Shown piece after piece: positions 1-6,074 of a DNA stretch of 6,964 nucleotides. Position numbers and translations under genes: made by a program. The notes under the pieces were generated by a model. It was not told the DNA's origin. It was given only the letters and a program-made list of their open reading frames with translations, and ran no database searches. This stretch comes from CBDUJZ01 sp047629415 (lineage in GTDB: Bacteria; Myxococcota_A; Bradymonadia; REDH01), in assembly GCA_047629415.1 (NCBI GenBank), contig JBLHWZ010000300.1, positions 1-6,964 of the forward strand. Reading direction: 5' to 3'. Position 1 is the stretch's first letter. Every line of letters starts with the position of its first letter.

Positions 1-270
1 CTGGGTTTGGAACTCTTCCAGTTCACCACGGACCGGACCCTCGACCTGGCGGCGACGGCTGAGCTACCTTCAACTGGCAGCGGCCTCGTCTTCTACTCCT
101 GGCCCGATCAGCGGCGTTCGGAGTCGATCAATCGGCCGGCGCCACGGGGCGATGTCGACGTTCACGAAGCGCAACGGTCCTTGCCCAACCACCAGCAGCA
201 GATGCTTCACTTCTTTGAGACCGGCGAGATCATCGATACATGCACGGACGGCATCTGCGATCCCGACTGA
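1..270 (+). CDS. C-terminal end of an unrecognised protein (5' end outside window)
   Basis: Frame 1 is open from the first base to a TGA at 268-270, giving 89 residues with no stop. An internal TTG at 7 is not a convincing start, so the gene most likely begins before the window. G/C is strongly preferred at third codon positions, which favours this strand over the antisense frame at 70-285. The tail is polar, contains LPNHQQQMLHFFETGEI, and ends in CTDGICDPD. Two closely spaced cysteines next to acidic residues near the C-terminus would suit an exported protein, but no signal peptide can be seen because the N-terminus is missing. I do not recognise the family and assign no function. It is convergent with the MarR/DUF4336 operon. 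Confidence 0.5.
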   Translation: MGLELFQFTTDRTLDLAATAELPSTGSGLVFYSWPDQRRSESINRPAPRGDVDVHEAQRSLPNHQQQMLHFFETGEIIDTCTDGICDPD

Positions 271-502
271 GCCAGGCGCGCCCAAATGATCGAGTGTCTC
301 GCTAGCTCACGCTCACGCACTTGAAGCTCGCCTTCGCCATGAAGGGTAGCGACCCGAGTGAGCCCGATCCAAATCGGTAGCTCAGAGGCACCATGGAGCT
401 CCGACTCCAGTTCCATCATCCTCCGAGTGAGGGCTAACGTCGTGCGCCTCGGGAAGCTCACGATCGAAGACCGTACCAAAGGAGCACACAGCGAAGAGTT
501 GT
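271..502. other. Convergent gap without a clear gene or terminator
   Basis: This 232-bp stretch separates the plus-strand tail from the end of the minus-strand MarR gene. It has no strong GC-rich hairpin followed by a T-run. A minus-strand frame (ATG at 419 or GTG at 461, stop at 207) crosses it and would encode 70-84 residues. That frame overlaps the plus-strand coding end by 64 bp and has no clear ribosome binding site. It could be a small unknown gene, a decayed fragment or chance. Confidence 0.3.
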
Positions 503-958
503 TCAGGAGCGAGCACCGAGAAGCGCCGCCTCCAGCGCGAGGAGATTCGAGTGAAGCGTCTTCATCGTATCCTCTCCTAGCCGCGCGGCCAGTTCCCGCT
601 CGTAGTGGATCAAATGCTCCACTCCGGCGGCCAGCGCGTCCGTCCCCCCCTTGAAGCACACCAGCTTGGCGCGACGGTCGCTGGGATCGGGCACCCTCTC
701 CAGCATCTGCATCACGACGAGGTCTTCAACGAGCGCAGCGACCGACTGTTTGCGCAGCCCCATGCGTTCTGCGATTGCCGTCAATCGCGTTCCGGCCAAG
801 TCAATGTGCGGAAAGCAGGCCATGTGCGCGCGGCGCAGATTCGGCAGACCGGTCTCTCGTCGAATTCGCTCCAACGCATCCTCTTCGGCCAGTCGGCCGG
901 TTTTGAAGAGGAGCTGTAGAACGCTAGACCGTTTCAGCTGCTCAAACTCGGCACTCAT
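503..958 (-). CDS. MarR-family winged-helix transcriptional regulator
   Basis: This 151-residue protein is a typical MarR length and probably acts as a cytoplasmic dimer binding palindromic DNA. The winged helix-turn-helix spans about residues 55-103: TRLTAIAERMGLRKQSVAALV is the helix-turn-helix segment, and DPSDRRAKLV (91-100) matches the family's wing motif, in which Asp and Arg are conserved. Flanking helices at about 5-35 and 110-148 would form the dimer interface. The ATG at 958 is chosen because it overlaps the TGA of the upstream gene as ATGA, which indicates translational coupling. Upstream in-frame starts up to 1066 would only add antisense-like, Arg-rich sequence from the neighbouring gene. 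The two GTCAG-N6-CTGAC palindromes at the operon promoter are its likely operators. The ligand is unknown; Cys48 and Cys101 leave redox sensing possible but unsupported. Confidence 0.88.
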   Translation of the reverse strand: MSAEFEQLKRSSVLQLLFKTGRLAEEDALERIRRETGLPNLRRAHMACFPHIDLAGTRLTAIAERMGLRKQSVAALVEDLVVMQMLERVPDPSDRRAKLVCFKGGTDALAAGVEHLIHYERELAARLGEDTMKTLHSNLLALEAALLGARS

Positions 959-1671
959 GCCTCGATCGCGGTAGCACCACTGAGCATCCAGCTCGTACCC
1001 TCGGCGAATCTGGCTTTCGCGTCGACCTCGACGACCGGCCCGTGAGCGGGAATCAAGCGGGTCCAATCGAGCGCAAGAATCTCTCGTAGACTGGTCGCCG
1101 CAGCGGCGTGGTCCTTCGTCGCAATGAAGCGGAACGCTGGGCTCTGCTTCACCTTTCCCTTCACCCCGAGCATGCCGAAGAAGATCGATGAGACGAGGTT
1201 GGGAGGCTCGGTGATGTTGAACACCAGATCAGTAATCACGAGGGAGTTCGATTCCGCATGGAACAAGACGTTCTCTCGGGCCACGGTCCCTCGGTGGCGA
1301 ACCCTCACGAACGCCCCAGCCAGTTCCGGCACCGGCTCGTCTTCGAGGAATCCATCCCAGGCGATATCAGCTCGCTTCTTCGCGAAACCCTCTGCCCCAA
1401 GAAGGCGGGCATCTGGATAACGCTCTCGCGAGGCTGGCACGTACAGGTGGTGAAAGAGGTTAGGAGCGATGATTAGCTTCACTGCTCCGATCTGCGCTAT
1501 CTGCTCCGCGAGAGCGTCGTGGATAGGCAGCGGGGAGTGGATCATCACGCCGCCATCGGCGAGGCGGCCGATCACCATGCGGTTCGGGAACGTAATGCCC
1601 AGGCCTAAGCTGGTGAAGTTGTCGGCGCCCCAGAGGCCGTCGGCGATTGGATAGAGATCGGAAGTCTGCAT
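955..1671 (-). CDS. DUF4336-like metallo-beta-lactamase-fold protein
   Basis: This 238-residue protein resembles DUF4336, a divergent branch of the metallo-beta-lactamase fold. It opens with YPIADGLWGADNF. The strand VKLIIAPNLFHHLYV (64-78) sits where classical members carry HxHxDH, and that metal motif is replaced by NLFHH. Later landmarks are VITDLVFN (145-152), with an Asp at the usual bridging position, and RLIPAHG (205-211), with the usual last His. Metal binding may therefore be altered or lost, and the activity is unknown. No signal peptide is seen, so it is probably cytoplasmic. I chose the ATG at 1671; the TTG one codon upstream is less likely. There is no clear Shine-Dalgarno before it, only a short leader. 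It is the first gene of a two-gene operon with the MarR regulator, which probably controls it. Confidence 0.82.
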   Translation of the reverse strand: MQTSDLYPIADGLWGADNFTSLGLGITFPNRMVIGRLADGGVMIHSPLPIHDALAEQIAQIGAVKLIIAPNLFHHLYVPASRERYPDARLLGAEGFAKKRADIAWDGFLEDEPVPELAGAFVRVRHRGTVARENVLFHAESNSLVITDLVFNITEPPNLVSSIFFGMLGVKGKVKQSPAFRFIATKDHAAAATSLREILALDWTRLIPAHGPVVEVDAKARFAEGTSWMLSGATAIEA

Positions 1672-1691
1672 CAAAACATGGGAGTAGGAGA

Positions 1692-1713
1692 ATAGTCAGC
1701 TGAGCCTGACTAT
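1692..1713. promoter_or_regulatory. Operator 1: 22-bp inverted repeat over the minus-strand -10 box
   Basis: Perfect 8-bp arms ATAGTCAG (1692-1699) and CTGACTAT (1706-1713) flank a 6-bp spacer. The size and symmetry are typical of MarR-dimer sites. It lies 21 bp upstream of the DUF4336 start codon and overlaps the proposed -10 hexamer, so a bound repressor would block RNA polymerase. Assigning it to the adjacent MarR protein is inference. Confidence 0.7.
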
Positions 1714-1735
1714 ATTCCGCACTTCTTGAGCACAA
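1709..1735 (-). promoter_or_regulatory. Candidate sigma70-type promoter of the DUF4336-marR operon
   Basis: Reading the minus strand, TTGTGC (1735-1730) is followed after 15 bp by TATAGT (1714-1709). The -10 is good and the -35 is partial with a short spacer. The predicted start near 1702 would give a leader of about 30 nt before the ATG at 1671. Operator 1 covers the -10 and operator 2 lies just upstream of the -35. Confidence 0.4.
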
Positions 1736-1743
1736 GGATTATC

Positions 1744-1759
1744 GTCAGGTTAAACTGAC
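1744..1759. promoter_or_regulatory. Operator 2: second GTCAG-N6-CTGAC inverted repeat
   Basis: Arms GTCAG (1744-1748) and CTGAC (1755-1759) flank GTTAAA. The whole 16-mer is palindromic except at one mirrored pair. It repeats the core of operator 1, and both read GTCAG-N6-CTGACTA on the plus strand. The centres are 49 bp apart, close to a whole number of half-turns. It could help close the minus-strand promoter or control the divergent gene at 1982. Confidence 0.6.
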
Positions 1760-1785
1760 TAGTGGTTTAGGCAGACGAGAGGCGC

Positions 1786-1816
1786 GCAGACACGGTCAGC
1801 TTCGGCGCGTGTCTGC
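1786..1816. repeat. Inverted repeat, 9-bp arms, in the divergent intergenic region
   Basis: Arms GCAGACACG (1786-1794) and CGTGTCTGC (1808-1816) are perfectly complementary around a 13-nt loop. No T-run follows, so it does not look like a standard intrinsic terminator. It could be a protein-binding site or a leader hairpin of the plus-strand gene at 1982. A partial direct copy, GCAGAC, lies at 1771. Confidence 0.4.
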
Positions 1817-1904
1817 CTGCGGCGCTCGGATCACTTGCGAAAAGCACGGCTAGTTCTGCATCAAGTCGAAACGTTGGTTTACGTGGCTCCGCACGATTGT
1901 CACA

Positions 1905-1970
1905 ATGGGGGCGTCTACCCGGACTGGATCTCAGTCCGTTGCTTCGGCAGACTGACGGACTCTCCCCCAT
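1905..1970 (+). promoter_or_regulatory. Possible structured 5' leader of the DxDxDG-repeat gene
   Basis: An outer stem ATGGGGG (1905-1911) with CCCCCAT (1964-1970) encloses two competing inner stems. GGACTG (1921-1926) can pair with CAGTCC (1932-1937), or AGTCCGT (1933-1939) can pair with ACGGACT (1955-1961). The structure ends 11 nt before the ATG at 1982, and no Shine-Dalgarno is visible there. The arms are short and the transcription start is unknown, so a regulatory role is only a possibility. Confidence 0.25.
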
Positions 1971-1981
1971 CCCGGTACATC

Positions 1982-4309
1982 ATGGCACAGCGCTTCTACG
2001 CGCTCACCGTTGGCTCGTTGGTCCTGCTCGCTAGCCCTTCCGCTCATGCGGAAGGCACGGACGACTTTGGCACCTCTCAAGGGTTGCTCTCGTCGACACA
2101 GCTGCTCGTTGATATTCGGAACCCGAGCGAGGAATTCGTCTTCGTTGGCACCGGCTCCATCACGGTTGTTGGGCCAGACGGCTCCGACCTAGGCGCGTTC
2201 TCCTCCGGAGATGTCGTCTCGGCCTCAAGCGGCGAAGGCACCTACGAGGTGACGGTCTCGGAAGACCAACGCGCGGGTGCTCGGTGGGATCTGTCCGTCG
2301 GCGGCGGCCTCGCCGGTCGTCTATCGTCGCAAGAGTGGATGTTCGACGCCGGATCGTTCAGCTCAGACGATGCGGCCGACGCGAGCTTCTTCGTACTTGT
2401 CGGTGACCCGGTCGGTGGATCAGGAGTTGTCGAGTTGCGCTTCGCTGGCCTCGCAGGGTTTGAGTACTCCGTGCTGTCGAACCGAGCCGGAGTCCAAGGG
2501 CCCAACGCGGGACGCTCTGTCCGCGCCTCGGGTCACTCCGTGCGTCCAGAGTACCGACTCTACGTAAACCCGCCCTCCATCGCAGACTATCTGATTGGTC
2601 CAGCTGCGCTCACGGAACCTGTGTTCGTTGGGGGACCTGCAGAATGCGCCGCGTTGGCGCCGGGCGCGAGCGCCGGCGAGTTCGTCTTCGAGTCCACCAC
2701 GATCGGAACGTTTCAACTGGTCTGCGATACCGATCAGGACTCGGAGTTCGAACTGATCGGCGGCGACGACTTCGTGAAAATTGGTGCGATGGAAGCTGGA
2801 GAGAACCGCGTGTCGTGGGACGGTGTGCTTCGATCCGGTGAGCTGGTCGCTCCAGGGGACTACTCCTGCATAGTCCGGGGAAACGTCGGCGAAGTTCACT
2901 GGATTGGCGACGACATCGAGACCTCGTTCGCTGGCGTTCGGATGTTCGTCGTGGGCGACGACGGCACCCGCACACCCTTGTCGATGTATTGGGATGATGG
3001 CCCTCTCGTCGACGAGGGATCTCCCGAGATGATGTTCAATGGCGAAGAGAGCGCAGACCGATCTCCCGTCGGCGGGCTCGACTCCGGAGGGCCCGGCGAG
3101 GGAGCCACGCCAAACTCGACGACCACGATCGGAAACGCGCGGGGCTGGGGAGACTTCACCAATAGAAGCAAAGGCAATAACGCTCTGCTCGACACCTTTG
3201 GTTGGATCTTCGCAACCTCGTCTGGCTCTCTGGCTGTACAGGCGATCGCTGCGGATACGGACACCGACGAAGACGGTGCGACCGACATCAATGAGATCTG
3301 TCGGTTCGGAACAGATCCGGAACGCGAAGACTCCGACGGCGGCGGCCGGTCTGACGGCAATGAAACGAATGTCGACGGCACGGACCCCAACGACCCAACC
3401 GATGACATCGGATTCGACTTCGACGAGGACGGCCTCTCCAACGAGGAAGAGTTTATCCTCGGGACCGACCCATCCAATCCCGACACCGATGGCGACGGAC
3501 GCAACGACGGCCAAGAGGTCAACGGCGAACCGACCTCCGACCCATTCGACCCAGATACAGACGGTGGCGGCGTACGTGATGGCCGAGAGGTCGAAGATGG
3601 GACGGACCCCAACGATTCGGAGGACGACGCAGGCTTCGATTTCGACGGCGACGGCCTCTCCAACGAGGAAGAGTTTATCCTCGGGACCGACCCATCCAAT
3701 CCCGACACCGATGGCGACGGACGCAACGACGGCCAAGAGGTCAACGGAGATCCCGCCACCGATCCATTCGAGGCGGACTCAGACGGCGGCGGCCGGAGCG
3801 ATGGCGGCGAGATCACCGATGGAACGGACCCGAACGACGCGAACGACGACCTTGGGTTCGACTTTGACGGAGACGGGCTCTCCAACGAGGAGGAGTTCAT
3901 TCTCGGAACCGACCCATCAAACCCCGACACCGATGGCGACGGGCGCAACGACGGCCAAGAGGTCAACGGAGACCCGGAGACCGACCCCTTCGCAGCAGAC
4001 TCGGATAACGGAGGTCGATCCGACGGCGGCGAGATTCTAGACGGCACAGACCCCAACGACCCGAACGACGATCGCGGCTTCGACTTCGACCAGGACGGCC
4101 TCGAAAACTCCACCGAGTTCATCTCGGGCACCGATCCGTCGAACCCGGACACTGACGGCGACGGGCTCTGCGACGGCGATCAAACCGTCGACGGCTTCTG
4201 CGTGGCGGGCGAAGACATGAACGGGAATGGCATTGTCGACCCGGGCGAGAGCGACCCGTTCGATCGCGACACGGATGATGACGGTCTGCTCGATGGACGG
4301 GAATACTAA
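1982..4309 (+). CDS. Exported protein with thrombospondin-type-3-like DxDxDG calcium-binding repeats
   Basis: The protein has 775 residues from the ATG at 1982. MAQRF, a hydrophobic core and SPSAHA (cleavage after residue 23) form a Sec signal peptide. The in-frame TTG at 1835 would bury this signal behind 49 non-protein-like residues and is rejected. Residues 24 to about 445 are Gly/Ser/Asp-rich, probably beta, and unrecognised. From about 446 onward come acidic repeats such as DFDGDGLSNEEEFILGTDP and NPDTDGDGRNDGQEVNG, whose DxDxDG loops are typical Ca2+ ligands in thrombospondin type 3 and related repeats. The likely role is as an extracellular or surface protein stabilised by calcium. The TAA at 4307-4309 falls inside a repeat (DGREY-stop-LGTDP), and the frame continues in register to 4693, so this is probably a truncated form of a 902-residue protein. 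It is divergent from the MarR operon and convergent with the lipoprotein gene. Confidence 0.8.
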   Translation: MAQRFYALTVGSLVLLASPSAHAEGTDDFGTSQGLLSSTQLLVDIRNPSEEFVFVGTGSITVVGPDGSDLGAFSSGDVVSASSGEGTYEVTVSEDQRAGARWDLSVGGGLAGRLSSQEWMFDAGSFSSDDAADASFFVLVGDPVGGSGVVELRFAGLAGFEYSVLSNRAGVQGPNAGRSVRASGHSVRPEYRLYVNPPSIADYLIGPAALTEPVFVGGPAECAALAPGASAGEFVFESTTIGTFQLVCDTDQDSEFELIGGDDFVKIGAMEAGENRVSWDGVLRSGELVAPGDYSCIVRGNVGEVHWIGDDIETSFAGVRMFVVGDDGTRTPLSMYWDDGPLVDEGSPEMMFNGEESADRSPVGGLDSGGPGEGATPNSTTTIGNARGWGDFTNRSKGNNALLDTFGWIFATSSGSLAVQAIAADTDTDEDGATDINEICRFGTDPEREDSDGGGRSDGNETNVDGTDPNDPTDDIGFDFDEDGLSNEEEFILGTDPSNPDTDGDGRNDGQEVNGEPTSDPFDPDTDGGGVRDGREVEDGTDPNDSEDDAGFDFDGDGLSNEEEFILGTDPSNPDTDGDGRNDGQEVNGDPATDPFEADSDGGGRSDGGEITDGTDPNDANDDLGFDFDGDGLSNEEEFILGTDPSNPDTDGDGRNDGQEVNGDPETDPFAADSDNGGRSDGGEILDGTDPNDPNDDRGFDFDQDGLENSTEFISGTDPSNPDTDGDGLCDGDQTVDGFCVAGEDMNGNGIVDPGESDPFDRDTDDDGLLDGREY
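3410..4180 (+). repeat. 222-bp intragenic tandem repeat (74-residue DxDxDG unit)
   Basis: Units start at 3410, 3632, 3854 and 4076, each at GFDFD, exactly 222 bp apart. The first three are full length; the fourth is partial and diverged after SNPDTDGDG. Units 1 and 2 share a 98-bp exact match (3428-3525 with 3650-3747) that includes synonymous positions, which points to recent duplication or gene conversion. Unit 3 matches closely but with silent changes. A degenerate half-unit precedes the array from about 3258. Each unit supplies several DxDxDG loops plus a DxDxGGG variant. Confidence 0.9.
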
Positions 4310-4693
4310 CTGGGCACGGATCCGGCGCACTCCGACTCCGACCGCGACGGAATTCAGGACGGCACCGAGACTGGGCTTACGGAGCCCGAAGGGGGCGACG
4401 ACACGGACCTCGATGTCTTCGTCGCAGACATCGAGCCTTCTACCACGACCGATCCGCTCGACATCGACACAGACGACGATGGGCGCTGCGATGGGCCCGG
4501 CGAAATCCCAGGCTGCGTGCAGCCAGAGGATATCAACGCGGACGGCAAGCAAGATTTGAGCGGCTCTGACTTCGATGTCTCTGGCGGCCGCGCATTTGGG
4601 ATTGGCTGCGCGACCGGGAACGGTGGGCAGTCACCCCTTCTGCTCGGCCTGCTCCTAGGGCTCGCAGGGCTGCGGAGCCGATGCACCCGCTAG
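4310..4693 (+). pseudogene. Cut-off C-terminal part of the repeat protein, with MYXO-CTERM-like tail
   Basis: Directly after the TAA at 4307-4309 the same frame runs 127 codons to a TAG at 4691-4693. It resumes as LGTDPAHSDSDRDG, exactly the continuation expected where the other repeats read EFILGTDP, and continues through DTDDDGRCDGPGEIPGC. It ends in GIGC (Cys codon 4607-4609), a short Gly/Asn linker, the hydrophobic LLLGLLLGLAGL and a basic end, RSRCTR. That layout of Cys, membrane segment and basic residues matches MYXO-CTERM sorting tails, which anchor proteins in myxobacteria-like species. No good start or ribosome binding site precedes it, so it is not an independent gene. A single change (for example GAA to TAA) explains the stop. 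Sequencing error or readthrough remain possible. Confidence 0.75.
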
Positions 4694-4729
4694 CGGGTCG
4701 CCTCTTGCTCGCAGCCGAGACGTCGCGCC

Positions 4730-4840
4730 CAGCTGAAGGCGCTCAGCCGAAGGCGCTCAGCTGAAGGCGCTCAGCCGAAGGCGCTCAGCTGAAGGCGCTC
4801 AGCCGAAGGTACTCAGCCGAAGGCGCTCAGCTGAGTACTC
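4730..4840. repeat. 14-bp tandem repeat array, consensus CAGCYGAAGGCGCT
   Basis: Seven full units start at 4730, 4744, 4758, 4772, 4786, 4800 and 4814, followed by a partial unit at 4828. Position 5 alternates T,C,T,C,T,C before breaking the pattern, giving a 28-bp super-period and suggesting duplication of unit pairs. Unit 6 differs by having TACT in place of CGCT. Fourteen is not a multiple of three and the array lies between convergent genes, so it is not coding. There is no unique spacer, so it is not CRISPR. Confidence 0.9.
4809..4838. terminator. Possible bidirectional hairpin at the end of the 14-bp array
   Basis: GTACTCAGC (4809-4817) and GCTGAGTAC (4830-4838) form a perfect 9-bp stem with a 12-nt loop. 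It sits between the ends of two convergent genes, where a shared terminator is expected. There is no T-run on either side, so an intrinsic terminator is not strongly supported. Confidence 0.3.
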
Positions 4841-4911
4841 GCTTCATACGGGGCCCTGCCGTGGCAAACCTCAACTTGCTAGACCACGACCCCGACCCCA
4901 ACGGGCGAGCG

Positions 4912-6072
4912 TCAGCGGTCTGGGCTCGATGCTGCGCCGTACCAAGGGAGACCAGAGAACGTGTGTCGCACTATCGCGGCTCCGGTCCCTGGATCGATCT
5001 CAACTACTTGCCCCGAACTCGTAAACCCGAAGAGGAAGCCCCACGCTGCGGTGAGGCCCCAGATGCCGGACGACCCGGTAGAGCCAACCAGACGCGCTTC
5101 TCCCGTCAAGCGGTCAATGGCGACCAGCGTGTCCGGCCCACTGCCAGACGAGGTCATGAAGAGCTGGTTGCTCTTGTCGACAACGCAGTCACCGCTTGAG
5201 CGGAATCCTCCGCCCATCGCGCCAACGAGCGTTGATTCGGCGGTCTCAAGGTTGAGCGAGTAGAGATTGTTCCCGGCGGTGATGTAACCGACACCGCCGG
5301 AATCGATCGCGAACCCGTTCCCCGAGGAGCCGGTGAAGCCGCCGACGCGAATCCAGGAGTCGGTCGGTTCGTCGAATCGATGCAGGACCCTGCTGCCTGA
5401 GATGCCGTAGAGATTGCCATCGGAGTCAGTGTCGAAGTCGAAGAGTGAAGGGACTGTTGTCACGAACTCGTTCGTTCCAATGAACGGGTCAACCAAATGG
5501 AGTTGCGTAGAGGTGTGGGCATACACTCGGCAGTCGAGGTCCTCGTTGATCCTACCGTCACAGTTGTCATCGACGAAATTACAGCCCTCGACACGATCGG
5601 GGTGGATCGCGCCGGTTGTATCGTCACAGTCTGGGCCGCCGCACTCTTCGGCGATGTATCCGTCGCTGTCCTCGTCGCAGAGAGACGTATCTGGCTCGAC
5701 ATCGACCTCGGCGTCAGGGACGGCGTCGGCGGCGACGTCGGCGCCCGTGTCGTCTGCGGCGTCGGGAGCGTCAGGGGCAGCATCAATGAGTGGTGTATCT
5801 GCGCGAGCGTCGGTCTCGGTGTCCGGCGCGTCGGCACCGGTGTCCTGAGGAACCGCGTCGGGCTCCGCCGTGTCGGGTACGTCCTCACGGCCGGCGTCAG
5901 AACCGACTGGATCTCGCTGCACGTCCTCGGTCGTGCGTGTGTCGAAGACGCCAAGGTCGCTCTCGCCTGAATCGGTACCAGGTGTGAGAGTATCAGGTCC
6001 GCGAACGGGCCCTGAGGCAGGGTCAGAGCCGCATGCGGCGAGGAATCCGGCGAGGAATAGTAAGCGTTTCAC
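4912..6072 (-). CDS. Lipoprotein with acidic linker, MopE-type metal-binding motif and beta-propeller-like domain
   Basis: The protein has 386 residues from a GTG at 6072. MKRLLFLAGFLAAC is a lipoprotein signal with Cys14 as the lipidated residue, followed by GSD. The GTG is preferred over the TTG at 6078 because AGGAG lies 7 nt upstream of it but only 1 nt from the TTG. Residues 15 to about 128 are a disordered, Lys-free linker rich in Asp, Thr, Ala and Pro. Residues 132-181 form a MopE-like motif: CDEDSDGY, DCDD, then CNFVDDNCDGRINED, with paired Cys and Asp that probably bind Ca2+ or another metal. Residues 185-386 hold repeating strands (DSDGNLYGIS, DSGGVGYITAGNNLYSLN, LVAIDRLTGEARLVG) like a quinoprotein/NHL-type beta-propeller. 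It is probably membrane-anchored and facing outward, perhaps a ligand- or surface-binding protein. It lies 2 nt after the SUMF1-fold gene in one operon. The exact function is unknown. Confidence 0.85.
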   Translation of the reverse strand: MKRLLFLAGFLAACGSDPASGPVRGPDTLTPGTDSGESDLGVFDTRTTEDVQRDPVGSDAGREDVPDTAEPDAVPQDTGADAPDTETDARADTPLIDAAPDAPDAADDTGADVAADAVPDAEVDVEPDTSLCDEDSDGYIAEECGGPDCDDTTGAIHPDRVEGCNFVDDNCDGRINEDLDCRVYAHTSTQLHLVDPFIGTNEFVTTVPSLFDFDTDSDGNLYGISGSRVLHRFDEPTDSWIRVGGFTGSSGNGFAIDSGGVGYITAGNNLYSLNLETAESTLVGAMGGGFRSSGDCVVDKSNQLFMTSSGSGPDTLVAIDRLTGEARLVGSTGSSGIWGLTAAWGFLFGFTSSGQVVEIDPGTGAAIVRHTFSGLPWYGAASSPDR

Positions 6073-6074
6073 TC

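Noticed and set aside
70..285. Minus-strand 71-codon frame at the left edge
   Set aside because: It overlaps a plus-strand frame that is open from the edge with better third-position G/C bias, and it has no ribosome binding site or recognisable motif.
959..1066. 36-residue N-terminal extension of the MarR protein
   Set aside because: The added residues are Arg-rich sequence from another frame of the DUF4336 gene. The ATG at 958 forms a clean ATGA overlap and gives a normal MarR length.
1726..1754. Plus-strand promoter TTGAGC-17-GTTAAA for the repeat gene
   Set aside because: The -10 matches only three of six consensus bases and the predicted leader would be over 220 nt. It is too weak to list as a feature.
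1835..1981. N-terminal extension of the repeat protein to a TTG at 1835
   Set aside because: It would place 49 residues ahead of a clear Sec signal peptide starting at the ATG at 1982, and the region holds hairpins and not protein-like sequence.
3039..4040. 333-codon plus-strand frame inside the repeat gene
   Set aside because: It is a +1 shadow, rich in Thr, Arg and Pro, that mirrors the 222-bp repeat and has no independent start context.
2420..4152. Long minus-strand frames opposite the repeat protein (438 and 418 codons)
   Set aside because: They are antisense to the Asp/Gly-rich DxDxDG repeats, giving low-complexity Ser/Pro/Val-rich translations with no domain or signal. The plus strand has a signal peptide and recognisable repeats.
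4730..4840. CRISPR array
   Set aside because: The units are 14 bp and directly abutting, with no spacers and no cas genes nearby.
5414..5970. Plus-strand frames opposite the lipoprotein (144 and 157 codons)
   Set aside because: They are Ser/Val/Gly-rich shadows of the acidic linker and MopE region, without motifs. The minus-strand reading has a lipobox, a MopE motif and a good ribosome binding site.
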